41,019 nucleotides of DNA from an uncultured Ruminococcus sp. (GCA_902778145.1 CACYWW010000011.1:1-41019); one strand, 5' to 3'; positions 1 through 8,405 are shown, counted from the first letter of the stretch. Translations and numbers: made by a program. Notes: a model not told the origin generated them from the sequence alone.

Positions 1-99
1 GCGAAGCGTCTTCATTTCTTCATTAGCCCGCTTGCGGGCGTCTTCATTTTCGGCGCGGCAAAGTTTATACAAAATACTTCCTTATCACGCCGCGCCGAA
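1..99. repeat. Hairpin-repeat array, locus 1 (cut by the window edge)
   Basis: CTTCATT occurs at 10-16, 18-24 and 42-48. Between the copies lie a GCGAAGC mini-hairpin (1-7) and a 6-bp hairpin GCCCGC/GCGGGC (26-39). Next to it is a perfect 11-base inverted repeat, 49-59 with 89-99, around a 29-base spacer. The same repeat and hairpin types recur at locus 2. The array lies just beyond the 3' end of the minus-strand lipoprotein gene and continues off the left edge. Bases 100-138 hold nothing recognisable. Confidence 0.75.
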
Positions 100-138
100 T
101 TCGTGGCAGTTCTTTTTTTGACGTTCAGCGGTCTTATA

Positions 139-2559
139 TCACCCCATATCCGCCACAACGACCTTCAATTTCGCTTCAAATCCCATATACGTCGCGGTGA
201 CCGTCGTTTCCCCGACGGACAGCGGCTTTATCACGCCTTCATTGTCTATCTCTATTATGTTCGTATCGTAACCGGAATATTTGACGGACTGCTTCCAGTA
301 CTTGAGCTCCTGTGAGCTGCCGCACGATAATTCCGTTTTCTTTCCCCAGAGGACCAGATAATCGTTCGCCGCGCTTTTCGCTATGAATCCGGGCTGCTTC
401 ACCTCGTTCTTATAGTAGAACGTCACCGTATCGGTCTCGGGATAAAACGCGACCGGTGCGTCTCGTTTTATCGAATTCGGTATGATCATCAATTCCGCGG
501 TGAGTGTACCGTACCTTGCGTAAACGCGCGTTAATTTGTCGCCTTTGAGCGTCACTGTCTGATTTTCGGCGTCCACGGTCACCTGTTCGGGATCGTACGT
601 ATATTCTATCTTATCGAGTATATCCTTGCCCGCTTCTTTTGTATCGCCGTTTTTGTCGACGTACATGACCGTAAAATCATACGCCATACCCTTGAACCGA
701 ACGGGGATATACGCGGATTTATACGGTCCGTCGAGCCGTATGCCGGAGACCTCGGGAGCGTGTTCAATGTCCTTTAAGCTTGTTTTATCAGCCGGGCGCG
801 ATATCACGTTTTCCGGCGTATCGTAGTTATCCGAGCCTATGAACTGCACCGGCGCCAGTCTCAGCCCCCAAACGCCCCAGGCGGAGCCCTCGGGACAATA
901 CGCGTAGCCGATGAAATGCTGCTTGTTGAATATGTCTATATGTCCCGAAGCGTCGCCGGTAATACCCATGTTATGTATGCCGGATTCGATGAGCGAGCCT
1001 TGCGTCGTATGTCTCAGACGCACCTCGCTGCGGTAATATATACCGTCGTAGGATACGTTCACGTGGACGTAACAGCCACCGGAAAATCTGTTGCCCGCCG
1101 CAACGGAAACAAAACATTTATAAGCGTCCACATATTTGAAATCCGCGCTGTCCTCACCGAGACCGTCGTGACGGTAGGCTATGCCGCGGAATTTCAGTGT
1201 CTCCGGCCAGTTTTCGCTCGTCGCGTCGGCGGTGTAAACTCTTGTCGAAAACGTATCGTCGCACCACGTTACGTAAAGGTACAGCGTATCTCCGACAACG
1301 ACCATCGAGCCTTCGCCTGCGCCCCATTGACCCTTCAGGCCGTCAAACGCGACGATGGGTCTCGGCTCGGAGCCCCAGCCGCCGACGCCCCATTTTTCAA
1401 TGCAGGTGCCCGCGGGATCCTTTGTTCTTGCGACGAAAAGGTTGTTGTCAACGCCGCCGGGCCACAGCACGGAGGTATACGTTATGTAATAATAATCGCC
1501 GATCTTTATCGCTCCGGGATCGCACGTCCAGTGCCAGTCCTCGCTTGCCTGAGTCGGCCTTACGGCGCCCGTGTCCGGCGTCCACGTCAGACCGCTGTCA
1601 TACGATTTTCTGTAAACTCCGACGTCCGCTTCGCCGCCGAAGCCGAGAGTACCGGCAAGCCAGCAGTCAATTGAGTCGTCGTCGTTTATTATCATGCTCG
1701 GCCCGTACCTGTATGTGCCGTTGAAAATATCCCACCCTTTGTTTGCAAGGCGGAAGACCGAGCCCTCCTCCGGCGCGTCGCCGTCGAGGTACGCGGACTT
1801 TATATCATATCCGTCCGCGCGTTTTTGTATATAAAGCTCTCCGTTCTTTTCGATGCACAGCACAAGGTCGAGCTTCAGGGTATTTGACAAAAGCTGCGCG
1901 TATTCCGAGTACGTCACATTATCGGAATTCTTTTTGCCGAGATCCATATAATCGGATACTCCCGCTTCTGCGGCTGTCTTTGCGACGCCGTTCTTATCTG
2001 CGTAATCCCTGTATCCCAAAGCGTACAAAAGCCCGCGCAGGACCTCGCCGTATGTCACGGGCAGATCCGGCCTGAACTTATCCGAGCCGGGTCTTATCAT
2101 AAAGCCCTGATTTACCGCTATCTCCGCGAATTTCATCTCCTGCGAATACGCGGTCATATCGGAATAGTCGTTTTGACATATATAATAATGCTCGCGCTGC
2201 GCAAAGCCGGAATATTTCACTATGTCGCGTGCAAACGAAGCGCGGTCGAGCAGATCGTCGGCTTTCGCGTTTTCGTTTCCGAAATACGAGCCCGATCTGA
2301 GCCTTTCAAATATCGCATCCCCGTCACCGTCGTCCTCAAGCGGCTGATCGGACGTGTTCATGCCCGTCAGATCCTCGTCCGGTATCATGTACTGTGTGCC
2401 CTCCGGCTCCGTTTCCGGAGCCCCGCTTGTTTCTGATACCGTATCCGTGTCTTTCACCTGTGCCGCCGTCGTTTCATCCGGTCCCGTGTTACAGCCGGAT
2501 AAAACCGGCAAAAGCATCAGAACCGAAATAATGATCGCCGTGATCCCTGAACGTTTCAT
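139..2559 (-). CDS. Secreted lipoprotein: SLH-like region, sialidase-type propeller, Ig-like C-terminus
   Basis: This 806-residue protein has a signal peptide ending in a lipobox (LSGC, Cys23) and should be anchored to the outer face of the membrane. Residues about 30-70 are an acidic Thr/Glu-rich linker. Residues about 70-235 resemble S-layer-homology repeats (FRPDLPVTYGEVLRGLLYAL). Residues about 265-600 look like a sialidase or arabinanase-type beta-propeller, with an Asp-box (SYDSGLTW) and repeated 'DPGAIKIGDYYYITY'-like blades. The last 80 or so residues fit a Big_2 bacterial Ig-like domain (VGETTVTATY). A role in binding or trimming glycans at the cell surface is likely, but no catalytic residue can be assigned. 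The start follows a purine-rich stretch (GAGAGGCAG) and overlaps the stop of a possible small upstream ORF by four bases (ATGA). A minus-strand promoter lies at 2767-2795. Confidence 0.8.
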   Translation of the reverse strand: MKRSGITAIIISVLMLLPVLSGCNTGPDETTAAQVKDTDTVSETSGAPETEPEGTQYMIPDEDLTGMNTSDQPLEDDGDGDAIFERLRSGSYFGNENAKADDLLDRASFARDIVKYSGFAQREHYYICQNDYSDMTAYSQEMKFAEIAVNQGFMIRPGSDKFRPDLPVTYGEVLRGLLYALGYRDYADKNGVAKTAAEAGVSDYMDLGKKNSDNVTYSEYAQLLSNTLKLDLVLCIEKNGELYIQKRADGYDIKSAYLDGDAPEEGSVFRLANKGWDIFNGTYRYGPSMIINDDDSIDCWLAGTLGFGGEADVGVYRKSYDSGLTWTPDTGAVRPTQASEDWHWTCDPGAIKIGDYYYITYTSVLWPGGVDNNLFVARTKDPAGTCIEKWGVGGWGSEPRPIVAFDGLKGQWGAGEGSMVVVGDTLYLYVTWCDDTFSTRVYTADATSENWPETLKFRGIAYRHDGLGEDSADFKYVDAYKCFVSVAAGNRFSGGCYVHVNVSYDGIYYRSEVRLRHTTQGSLIESGIHNMGITGDASGHIDIFNKQHFIGYAYCPEGSAWGVWGLRLAPVQFIGSDNYDTPENVISRPADKTSLKDIEHAPEVSGIRLDGPYKSAYIPVRFKGMAYDFTVMYVDKNGDTKEAGKDILDKIEYTYDPEQVTVDAENQTVTLKGDKLTRVYARYGTLTAELMIIPNSIKRDAPVAFYPETDTVTFYYKNEVKQPGFIAKSAANDYLVLWGKKTELSCGSSQELKYWKQSVKYSGYDTNIIEIDNEGVIKPLSVGETTVTATYMGFEAKLKVVVADMG

Positions 2560-2735
2560 TTTTTTCTGCCTCTCTTTCCGTATGATGTCTTTTGACAGCC
2601 GTACGTCCCGTCGTACGGATCGCTTTCACTGCCGCTTATCTGATCCTTTGAAATCGAACGGATCCGTTTAAATATGTATTTTTTCGGACGTGCCCTTCGG
2701 CTGTCCGCTCCCGGGCTTATTGCTTTTTTACCCAT
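2556..2735 (-). CDS. Possible 59-residue basic leader ORF
   Basis: A short, Lys/Arg/Ser-rich reading frame starts about 25 bases after the predicted transcription start of the lipoprotein transcript. It ends in an ATGA overlap with the lipoprotein start codon, the arrangement expected for translational coupling. There is no good Shine-Dalgarno sequence and no recognisable homology, so it may only be open sequence in a roughly 200-base leader. A 7-bp hairpin (CCGTACG, 2599-2605 with 2612-2618) lies inside it. Confidence 0.2.
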   Translation of the reverse strand: MGKKAISPGADSRRARPKKYIFKRIRSISKDQISGSESDPYDGTYGCQKTSYGKRGRKK

Positions 2736-2766
2736 AATAAGCCGCCCGGCCAAAACCGGTCTTTTG

Positions 2767-2795
2767 ATTATACCACGGTTTTCCGCAAAATTCAA
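2767..2795 (-). promoter_or_regulatory. Sigma-A promoter for the sialidase-like lipoprotein
   Basis: On the minus strand TTGAAT (2795-2790) and TATAAT (2772-2767) are separated by exactly 17 bases. Transcription should begin near 2760, giving a leader of about 200 bases before the lipoprotein start. It is back to back with the plus-strand promoter at 2890-2918. The rest of the 2560-2950 gap holds only the leader and a GC-rich stretch near 2835-2870. Confidence 0.7.
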
Positions 2796-2889
2796 CACCA
2801 AATCGGGATTTTGAGTGTCTTAAATAAAAAACGCGGGTATTCCCGCGGCCGCCGCACCGCCCGGGCGTGATATTTATGAGCGGATCTGC

Positions 2890-2918
2890 TTGATTTTTTA
2901 AAAAAATCGGTGTATAAT
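2890..2918 (+). promoter_or_regulatory. Sigma-A promoter for the 2951 lipoprotein gene
   Basis: TTGATT (2890-2895) and TATAAT (2913-2918) are 17 bases apart. The transcript would start near 2925 and carries GAAAGGACGG as ribosome binding site ahead of the ATG at 2951. Confidence 0.75.
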
Positions 2919-2950
2919 GGCATGTACCGATACTTGAAAGGACGGACATT

Positions 2951-4396
2951 ATGATAAAAAGAATATTGATGATCATTGCGGGACTGCTCAGCATACAGAT
3001 GTGCTGCTCATCCTGCGGAGGCAGCACTCCGGCTGAGCCGGAGACCGAAAGCATACCGACGGAAAACACGGCCAAGGAAACGGAGAGCGACACGGTCACC
3101 GAAAAACCGGAGGAGTCGCCGTATCTCATCCCGGATGCGGCGCGAGTGGATCTTTCCGCGTTCACCCCGGAGCTTTTCAAGGCGTCGTTCAAAACCGGTC
3201 AGGCGTCCGTACCGGAGCTTACGGCGGAGGGCGTGAAATTCACGGCGAACAAGCAGTCGCGCGATCCGTTCATATATTTCAAAATGAACAGTATGTATGA
3301 GGCAGCCGGATATCCCGTGCGCGATGACGGCGAAAACTTCGTACCGTTCACCGCGGACGAAAAAAAGACCGTGGTACTCAAGGTGCAGGCCGAATGGGGC
3401 GGCGCTTTTGAGATGTTCTATACCACGGGAAAAAACAAGGAAGTCAAAAGCGGACGCTCGATCATATCCGTATACGGCGGAGATTCCGAGTTCTTCGGAG
3501 ACAGGGTCACACAGTACGTCGTATTCGACGCGTCGAAGGGCGTGAAGGGCTGGTCCGGCACGTTCAACGACGGCTTCAGATTCGATTATACGAACTACGT
3601 CGAGGAGGGCGATACGTTCCTGCTCAAGGGCATAGCGTTCTGCGCGGATCCCGCGGAAGCGAAGGCTTACATAGCGGCCGACAAAGGTGCCGTGACAGAG
3701 CCGGCGGCGGTCGGAAAGGGATATTACGTCTGCCTCTATGAGGACAGGCTGCATATACCGGAGAACAACGTCAAGGGTACGGTCTATTCGTCGCTTGACG
3801 AAGCAAAGGCGGCGTGCGATAAACAGAAACGGTTCGGGTACCGCGTCGCCGATGAGAACGGAAACGTGGTATACACGCCGTACACGCTTCTGCAGTGCGA
3901 CCTTCTGAGAGAGGGCCATTACGTGACCGAATACGCGCGGAAGACGAAGTTCAGATACGGAGACTCCTGCACCAATCCCGGCATCAATCACCGCCCTCTC
4001 CGCACGAGCTGCGACAGACTCGTCGACTGGATACTCTACCGCACGGGCTTCACCGATCAGCCTCTCGTTCAGGGCTGCGTCGTTTCGAATCTCGTAACGT
4101 GGTGCGAAAAGAGCGGATTTGAAAAGATAACCCGTGTGAAAGACCTGCAGCCGGGCGATATAATATTCGTCCGCCCCGCAAAGGACGGCGGGCCGCAGCA
4201 CACGTTCATGCTCGCGTCCGCGGTCGATAATAAAGGCAATTCGCAGAGATACGACCACGGCTCCGACACGCGCATCATGTCGAAACAGCCGTCAACGGAG
4301 CTTTTTGACAAGCCCGAAGCCCCGTTCATCTGCGCATACCGCCCGGTCGTGACCGAAAAGAACAACACATCGTCCGAACGGTACCTCGGTAAATAA
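2951..4396 (+). CDS. Exported lipoprotein with a C-terminal Cys/His amidase-like (NlpC/CHAP-type) domain
   Basis: The 481-residue product starts with a hydrophobic signal and a cluster of cysteines (MCCSSC), so it is probably a lipoprotein, though the lipobox is irregular. An acidic Thr/Pro/Glu linker follows (about 25-60). Residues about 70-240 are rich in beta-strand-like segments and may be a jelly-roll binding domain. The last 130 or so residues resemble papain-like cell-wall amidases: a Cys in TSCDRLVDW (C354), the phrase DLQPGDIIFV typical of NlpC/P60 and CHAP folds, and a His in QHTFML (H417). Peptidoglycan hydrolysis or amide cleavage at the surface is inferred. It has its own promoter and ribosome binding site and ends facing a minus-strand operon across a hairpin-repeat array. 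Confidence 0.7.
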   Translation: MIKRILMIIAGLLSIQMCCSSCGGSTPAEPETESIPTENTAKETESDTVTEKPEESPYLIPDAARVDLSAFTPELFKASFKTGQASVPELTAEGVKFTANKQSRDPFIYFKMNSMYEAAGYPVRDDGENFVPFTADEKKTVVLKVQAEWGGAFEMFYTTGKNKEVKSGRSIISVYGGDSEFFGDRVTQYVVFDASKGVKGWSGTFNDGFRFDYTNYVEEGDTFLLKGIAFCADPAEAKAYIAADKGAVTEPAAVGKGYYVCLYEDRLHIPENNVKGTVYSSLDEAKAACDKQKRFGYRVADENGNVVYTPYTLLQCDLLREGHYVTEYARKTKFRYGDSCTNPGINHRPLRTSCDRLVDWILYRTGFTDQPLVQGCVVSNLVTWCEKSGFEKITRVKDLQPGDIIFVRPAKDGGPQHTFMLASAVDNKGNSQRYDHGSDTRIMSKQPSTELFDKPEAPFICAYRPVVTEKNNTSSERYLGK

Positions 4397-4480
4397 CGTC
4401 AGTTGAATAAGACCGGCTTCGCTCGTTTCAGACCTATAATTCAGAATATAAACCCACAAGCGAAACTGCGTCTCTCACCA

Positions 4481-4583
4481 ATGAAGCAAAGTCGTCCCCG
4501 TTTCTTAATTAGCGACCGCAGGGAGCGTCTTCATTTCTTCATTAGCGAAGCGTCTTCATTAGCCCCGCAAGGGGCGACTTCAT
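4481..4583. repeat. Hairpin-repeat array, locus 2
   Basis: CTTCATT occurs at 4529-4535, 4537-4543 and 4554-4560, CTTCAT at 4578-4583, and the inverse ATGAAG at 4481-4486. Between them sit an imperfect hairpin (4512-4527), the mini-hairpin GCGAAGC (4545-4551) and GCCCC-GCAA-GGGGC (4562-4575). The array lies between two convergent genes and abuts the terminator at 4586-4614. The stretch 4397-4480 holds nothing recognisable. Confidence 0.85.
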
Positions 4584-4585
4584 CG

Positions 4586-4614
4586 AAAAAGGACTTGAAA
4601 TGCAAGTCCTTTTT
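4586..4614. terminator. Rho-independent terminator, bidirectional
   Basis: A perfect 12-bp stem (AAAAAGGACTTG with CAAGTCCTTTTT) closes a 5-base loop, with A and T runs at the two ends so that it can act on either strand. It begins at the stop codon of the minus-strand PF06541 gene and also faces the end of the plus-strand lipoprotein gene. Confidence 0.85.
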
Positions 4615-5579
4615 CATGTTTCGTCAGTACAGTCCGATGATCTTCCCCTTTGAAGCCATTTCCGGCTAAGTCTGACGGTTTCGTCTTCAATTTCCTTTTT
4701 CAGCTTTTTCGCGTTTTCCGGCGCCTTGTCCTCATCATAAAGAATATCTATAAGGCTGTTCTGTTTCTCGATTATCCTGTTTTTGATCGATCCGGAGGTT
4801 TCTATGTTATACGCGATATCCGTTTTCTTCTGATCGATCTGCGTACCTATCTCTTCTAACCTTGCCTCAACGTTCTGCTTCAGCCGCTCGGTTTCTTTTC
4901 TGATCCGCTCCATTCTCGCGGCGATCTTTTCCGTTTTGTATATCACATTCGGGTATGCTTCGGCAAATCTTCTCGCAAACACCGAACGGTCACTCAGAAG
5001 AGCCCTGATCTCGCGGTTGATCTCCTCTGTGTTGTCCGCCTCGCTTTTCTCAACTCCGGTCTTTACCAGTTTCAGCACAAAATGAGAAATAATATAGTCG
5101 GCGGTGATTATTAAGGTCAGTCCCCCTGCTACAGCGATCCTTGCCGGCATTATGATATTCCCGAACAGACCGAGAAGGATCGGATTTGTCAGCTTTACAA
5201 TGATGACGCCGCCGAGTCCGAACAGAACGAGATTTCCGATCCAGACCCGTCCGTGAAGATTCATGGGCTTTGTGCTGTAATCCCACCATCTTGCGTGAAA
5301 ACGTTTTTCGAACACAAAACTCGTCAGATATTCGACAACTCCGCAAAGCACGAATGAGACGGCAAAAGCGGTTCCGTATGACATCTCGGTTACGGGTATG
5401 ATGTCGGACGCAGCTGTTATGAGGAGCGCTCCGAACCCGTATATCGGCAGCCAGGGACCGGCAAGGAATCCCCGGTTTATGAATCTGCGGTACTGTATAA
5501 GCTTAAGCGTAACTTCTATGATCCACCCGGCGAATGCATAACTGAAAAATATAAGTATGTAGTTTATGACAGTTTCCAT
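4614..5579 (-). CDS. PF06541-type membrane protein (putative ABC transporter type IV permease)
   Basis: 321 residues. The N-terminal 170 or so hold about five membrane segments and the family signature: a tryptophan/glutamate pair in the first helix (AGWIIEVTLK) followed by INRGFLAGPWLPIYGFGA. This matches Pfam PF06541, named a putative CmpB-like ABC transporter component, whose true function is unknown. The C-terminal 140 residues are charged and predicted to form a long coiled coil. The start is preceded by AGAAGG. It is the last gene of a minus-strand unit, 17 bases after the membrane-protein gene at 5597-6490, and ends at a strong terminator. Confidence 0.8.
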   Translation of the reverse strand: METVINYILIFFSYAFAGWIIEVTLKLIQYRRFINRGFLAGPWLPIYGFGALLITAASDIIPVTEMSYGTAFAVSFVLCGVVEYLTSFVFEKRFHARWWDYSTKPMNLHGRVWIGNLVLFGLGGVIIVKLTNPILLGLFGNIIMPARIAVAGGLTLIITADYIISHFVLKLVKTGVEKSEADNTEEINREIRALLSDRSVFARRFAEAYPNVIYKTEKIAARMERIRKETERLKQNVEARLEEIGTQIDQKKTDIAYNIETSGSIKNRIIEKQNSLIDILYDEDKAPENAKKLKKEIEDETVRLSRKWLQRGRSSDCTDET

Positions 5580-5596
5580 TAACGTCCGACCTTCTT

Positions 5597-6490
5597 TTAC
5601 TTGTTTATTTTCTTTGGGGACCTCTTTTTCATCTCATATTTGTCCCGTTCGATATGGACGTCAAATTCCTGTTTCTCGCCGTCCGGCGAAACAATCGTAA
5701 GAATTGTGTCGCCTGACCGTTTGAAATCCACGTGAAGCGTATAATCCCCAATGCTTTCCACATACCGTATCTCGGCGTTACCGTATTTTTCGTCCGCGAG
5801 AAATACGGTATACGTGTCATCAAACCGATATTCTTCGCCGTTTTCCGCGATCTCAGTGCTGTAAACAGGCGGATTGAGCAGGCAAATGACTGTAAGTGCA
5901 GCGATAATGGTACCGCTTATCGCCACACCTGTCACTTTGATCATCTTGTTTTCAAATATCGCTGCAGGATAGAGGATCATTGCGCAAGCACAAAACAGAA
6001 CGATCAGGATATACCGCGGCATGGAAAACTGAAAATCGGAAAAATAACCCATATATGATCGCGCAGTCAGAACGATCATCGGCAAAAGGATCAGATATCC
6101 CCACCATTTGCCCTTCTTCATCCAGTAGCCGATAAACCCCATCGGAAAACAAAGCAGCGTCCATATGAACCACGTCCTGTAATACCCGATCAGCGCCCAA
6201 CCGTGTTCGCTGAACGGCACCTGTATCAGATATACCAGCGGCTGGCTTATCAGAAAAAACACAAAACATTTCAGCGCCGAGTCCAGGTTGGATTTGCTGT
6301 TCATAATGATGAGAATTCCGAATAAGATCCACACCTCAAAGGTTACCGCGATTGTATGAAAAGAAGTATAGCGCAAATCCGGTATGAGCGCCATAACGGC
6401 GGTGAATACACCTGCTGCTATGGCCGCTATGATCAGTTTCGGCCACGTCAGATCGATACCGCCGAATACCTTTTTTATTGCCTTTTCCAT
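5597..6490 (-). CDS. Membrane protein of unknown function
   Basis: 297 residues with about seven hydrophobic segments in the first 210, then a soluble tail of about 85 residues that looks beta-rich (RFDDTYTVFLADEKYG) and probably faces outward. It resembles a recurrent uncharacterised Firmicutes family beginning MEK-IKK-FGGI-LTWPKL; no function is known to me. The start codon lies inside the flavodoxin remnant, in another frame, and GAGGGG 11 bases upstream may serve as ribosome binding site. If so, remnant sequence now supplies the translation signal. Confidence 0.65.
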   Translation of the reverse strand: MEKAIKKVFGGIDLTWPKLIIAAIAAGVFTAVMALIPDLRYTSFHTIAVTFEVWILFGILIIMNSKSNLDSALKCFVFFLISQPLVYLIQVPFSEHGWALIGYYRTWFIWTLLCFPMGFIGYWMKKGKWWGYLILLPMIVLTARSYMGYFSDFQFSMPRYILIVLFCACAMILYPAAIFENKMIKVTGVAISGTIIAALTVICLLNPPVYSTEIAENGEEYRFDDTYTVFLADEKYGNAEIRYVESIGDYTLHVDFKRSGDTILTIVSPDGEKQEFDVHIERDKYEMKKRSPKKINK

Positions 6491-6582
6491 CGTATATGCA
6501 GCCCCTCAGGATCTTTTTTGACGTCCTCCGCCGTAAAACCGTGCGCGTTCGGACTGCCGTTGATAAGTAATACCTTGCTCAT
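6475..6582 (-). pseudogene. Flavodoxin-family oxidoreductase remnant (internal deletion)
   Basis: A 35-codon frame begins MSKVLLINGSPNAHG, the FMN-binding start of NADPH-dependent FMN reductase/flavodoxin-family proteins. It jumps directly to FTAEDVKKDPEGLH, which resembles a segment near the C-terminal end of the same family (typically HG-T-EDV---EGLQTMR). The roughly 150 residues expected between the two are missing. The join falls at a His-Gly pair that occurs in both places in the family, which suggests a deletion through short homology. The frame then runs into the start of the next gene and stops. Confidence 0.65.
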
Positions 6583-6657
6583 TTGTTTTCGTCTCTGTTA
6601 CCGCCGTTTTTGTTTTTTATATATCAAACGCTATTATCCCGTCGCTTAGTCAGCTGA

Positions 6658-7095
6658 TTATTCAAAGTTCCAGAACCCGGTACCTGTTTCGGGGTCATGC
6701 CGCCTTCCGATCGTTCCGCCCCGCACAGGTCTCAGCTCGATCTCCGCCGTATAGAGGACCGTTATCGCTTTGATATGTCCTCCCGCGACGCAGTGAACTC
6801 CGTCGCCGTTCTTGTATGTGAACAAGGCGTGCGTATGGGCAAAAAGTCCATCGACGTCGGAAACAACGTTTCCGTTGAGTGAGACAAGCTCAAGCATACC
6901 CTGAACGGTCCTTGTTTCAAAATTTCCGGTTTCCGGGATAAAGGTCTGGATCTGAGCCTCACTGCAGCCGCCTATCCCGCTGAAAACGGCGGAGCATATC
7001 TTTTCCTTTTCGCAGATATCCAGTATGCCGCGGACGATCTCATCGCCCTTGTCCATGCGTACGTATACCGTGTCATTGTACCTTCTGTAATCCAT
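6658..7095 (-). CDS. PPC/DUF296-domain protein
   Basis: 145 residues, the full length of a single PPC (plant and prokaryote conserved, PF03479) domain. It begins with the family's typical start (YVRMDKGDEIVRGILDIC) and continues with SAVFSGIGGCSEA and the histidine motif LFAHTHALF, which in the family lies at a possible metal site. Plant members bind AT-rich DNA through an added AT-hook, which is absent here, so the role of this one is open. AGGAG sits 6 bases before the ATG. It lies 68 bases downstream of the isomerase-like gene in the same unit. Confidence 0.8.
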   Translation of the reverse strand: MDYRRYNDTVYVRMDKGDEIVRGILDICEKEKICSAVFSGIGGCSEAQIQTFIPETGNFETRTVQGMLELVSLNGNVVSDVDGLFAHTHALFTYKNGDGVHCVAGGHIKAITVLYTAEIELRPVRGGTIGRRHDPETGTGFWNFE

Positions 7096-7163
7096 ATCAT
7101 TCTCCTGTTTCTATATCCGGATGAAATTACCGATCCGCTCAGGTCCTGCGGTAAATACCGGTT

Positions 7164-8024
7164 TTACGCATCCGGGCTTTCCATCATCCGCCGCAGACGG
7201 CGGGCGGATCCGAGCAGTCTTGAAAGTATCGCGTCACGCTCGCTGTCCTGTGCATCAAGACTCTGATGATGAGCTTCAAGAACGCAGTCGCCCGCATAGC
7301 AGACCGCCTTGAGATTATCGACAACGCTGTTCCAGTCCACCGTCCCGTCTCCCGGGATCAGATGTTCGTCCATACCCGCGCCGTTGTTGTCCTGAATATG
7401 AAGAGATCGCGGAGCGCAGGCGCATTCGCGCAGAACGGACGGCGGAATATCGAAACAGTTTGCGTGTCCCGTATCGAAACACCAGCCGAAATACGGTGTA
7501 TTAAGCACTTTTACAAGCCCTGCGATCACACGAGGATCCTTTGACGCGCCCCACAGAAGATTTTCGGATAAAACGGCAATGTTGTGCTTTTCCGCGGCTT
7601 CGATACAGGCGCCGTACGCCTCGGCGTTTACGGCGATGAACCTTTCTGCTGCTTCGATTATCTTTCCGTTTTCCCGGAATACCGGGTGAACGACGATAAA
7701 TCCCGCGCCGAGGATCGCCGCGGTCTCTATTGCACGGATCACCGTCGGGTCATTTCCGGCTTCGCCGGGCGCGTGAGCGTGAGTATACGGGACCCCGGTC
7801 TTTTCCGCGTGTTCGCGAAGCTCGTAAGCCCATTTCCCGTATCCGTCTGACATAAAAGGCGATCCGGACTCCGTCTGGTAATCAAGCGCCATGTCAAGCC
7901 CTTCAAAGCCGATCGAAGCGAGTCTGTCGGCGGCTTTTATCGCCGGATAACCCGGCTCGAACACCGAGGTCGTTGTCACGATCCTTTTCTGTATTTGATC
8001 AACCCGGATTTGCATTACTCTCAT
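7164..8024 (-). CDS. Sugar phosphate isomerase/epimerase-like TIM barrel (AP-endonuclease-2 family)
   Basis: 286 residues in the xylose-isomerase-like TIM-barrel fold. Likely metal ligands can be read in order along the strands: Glu in VLSENLLWG, Asp and His in WCFDTGHAN, His in SLHIQDNNG, and Glu in VLEAHHQ. Members act on keto sugars, inosose or similar polyols; the substrate here cannot be told. Two starts are possible. The first ATG has GAGG only two bases away, so the second (three codons later) may be the real one. It is the first gene of the unit driven from 8246-8274. Confidence 0.8.
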   Translation of the reverse strand: MRVMQIRVDQIQKRIVTTTSVFEPGYPAIKAADRLASIGFEGLDMALDYQTESGSPFMSDGYGKWAYELREHAEKTGVPYTHAHAPGEAGNDPTVIRAIETAAILGAGFIVVHPVFRENGKIIEAAERFIAVNAEAYGACIEAAEKHNIAVLSENLLWGASKDPRVIAGLVKVLNTPYFGWCFDTGHANCFDIPPSVLRECACAPRSLHIQDNNGAGMDEHLIPGDGTVDWNSVVDNLKAVCYAGDCVLEAHHQSLDAQDSERDAILSRLLGSARRLRRMMESPDA

Positions 8025-8170
8025 GACCTCAAATCACAACTCTTTCACAGCCGATCTTGTTTTCTGAAAGGAAACGTACGGCACCCCGCCATAACGTCTT
8101 TGGGCACTGTATTCTCCGAATAAAGTCCGTTTCATTCTTCAATATTCCCATCGACAGATGATTGATCGTT

Positions 8171-8224
8171 TTCGCCTTGTTGACAGAGGCGATGAGCATC
8201 ACGCGGATCGAGACGCAGACGGCG
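8171..8224 (-). pseudogene. Fragment of a four-helix-bundle (23S IVS-type) gene, copy 1
   Basis: On the minus strand this 54-base stretch reads VCVSIRVMLIASVNKAK, matching the last helix of copy 2 at 9184-9237 with 48 of 54 bases identical. The homologous part stops abruptly on both sides. It lies in the leader of the isomerase transcript, so it is transcribed but not an intact gene. Confidence 0.7.
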
Positions 8225-8245
8225 AATATTCCTGTTTCCTGATAA

Positions 8246-8274
8246 ATGATAGCATATTTGTGTGAATAAATCAA
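8246..8274 (-). promoter_or_regulatory. Sigma-A promoter for the isomerase-PPC-membrane protein unit
   Basis: On the minus strand TTGATT (8274-8269) and TATCAT (8251-8246) are 17 bases apart. Transcription should start near 8239, giving a leader of about 215 bases that runs through the four-helix-bundle fragment. It could drive everything down to the terminator at 4586-4614. Locus 3 of the hairpin arrays begins 16 bases upstream of its -35 box. Confidence 0.6.
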
Positions 8275-8289
8275 GGGGAACGGAAAACA

Positions 8290-8402
8290 GTGAAATATAT
8301 TGCCTGACGGTAAAATGTGAAATAACGGCTTCGCCGATGTGAAATTTTGCGGTTTCACCGCAAAGTGAAATGAAATCCACCCACCCGATAGGGTGGATTT
8401 CG
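8290..8402. repeat. Hairpin-repeat array, locus 3
   Basis: GTGAAAT occurs at 8290-8296, 8317-8323, 8339-8345 and 8365-8371, with a fifth TGAAAT at 8371-8376. Every interval holds a hairpin: TTGCC/GGTAA (imperfect), CGGC-TTC-GCCG, TTTGCGGT-TTC-ACCGCAAA (perfect 8 bp), and AAATCCACCC with GGGTGGATTT (perfect 10 bp). The sequences differ between hairpins but the pairing is kept. The array passes directly into the terminator-like hairpin at 8406-8437. Confidence 0.85.
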
Positions 8403-8405
8403 TTG

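Noticed and set aside
3008-4258. Long minus-strand reading frame (about 416 codons) opposite the amidase-like lipoprotein
   Set aside because: It mirrors the codon bias of the plus-strand gene, is Arg/Val-rich without any domain, and the opposite frame has a promoter, ribosome binding site and signal peptide.
4403-4440. Promoter with TTGAAT and TATAAT downstream of the amidase-like gene
   Set aside because: The spacing is 26 bases and nothing that looks like a gene follows.
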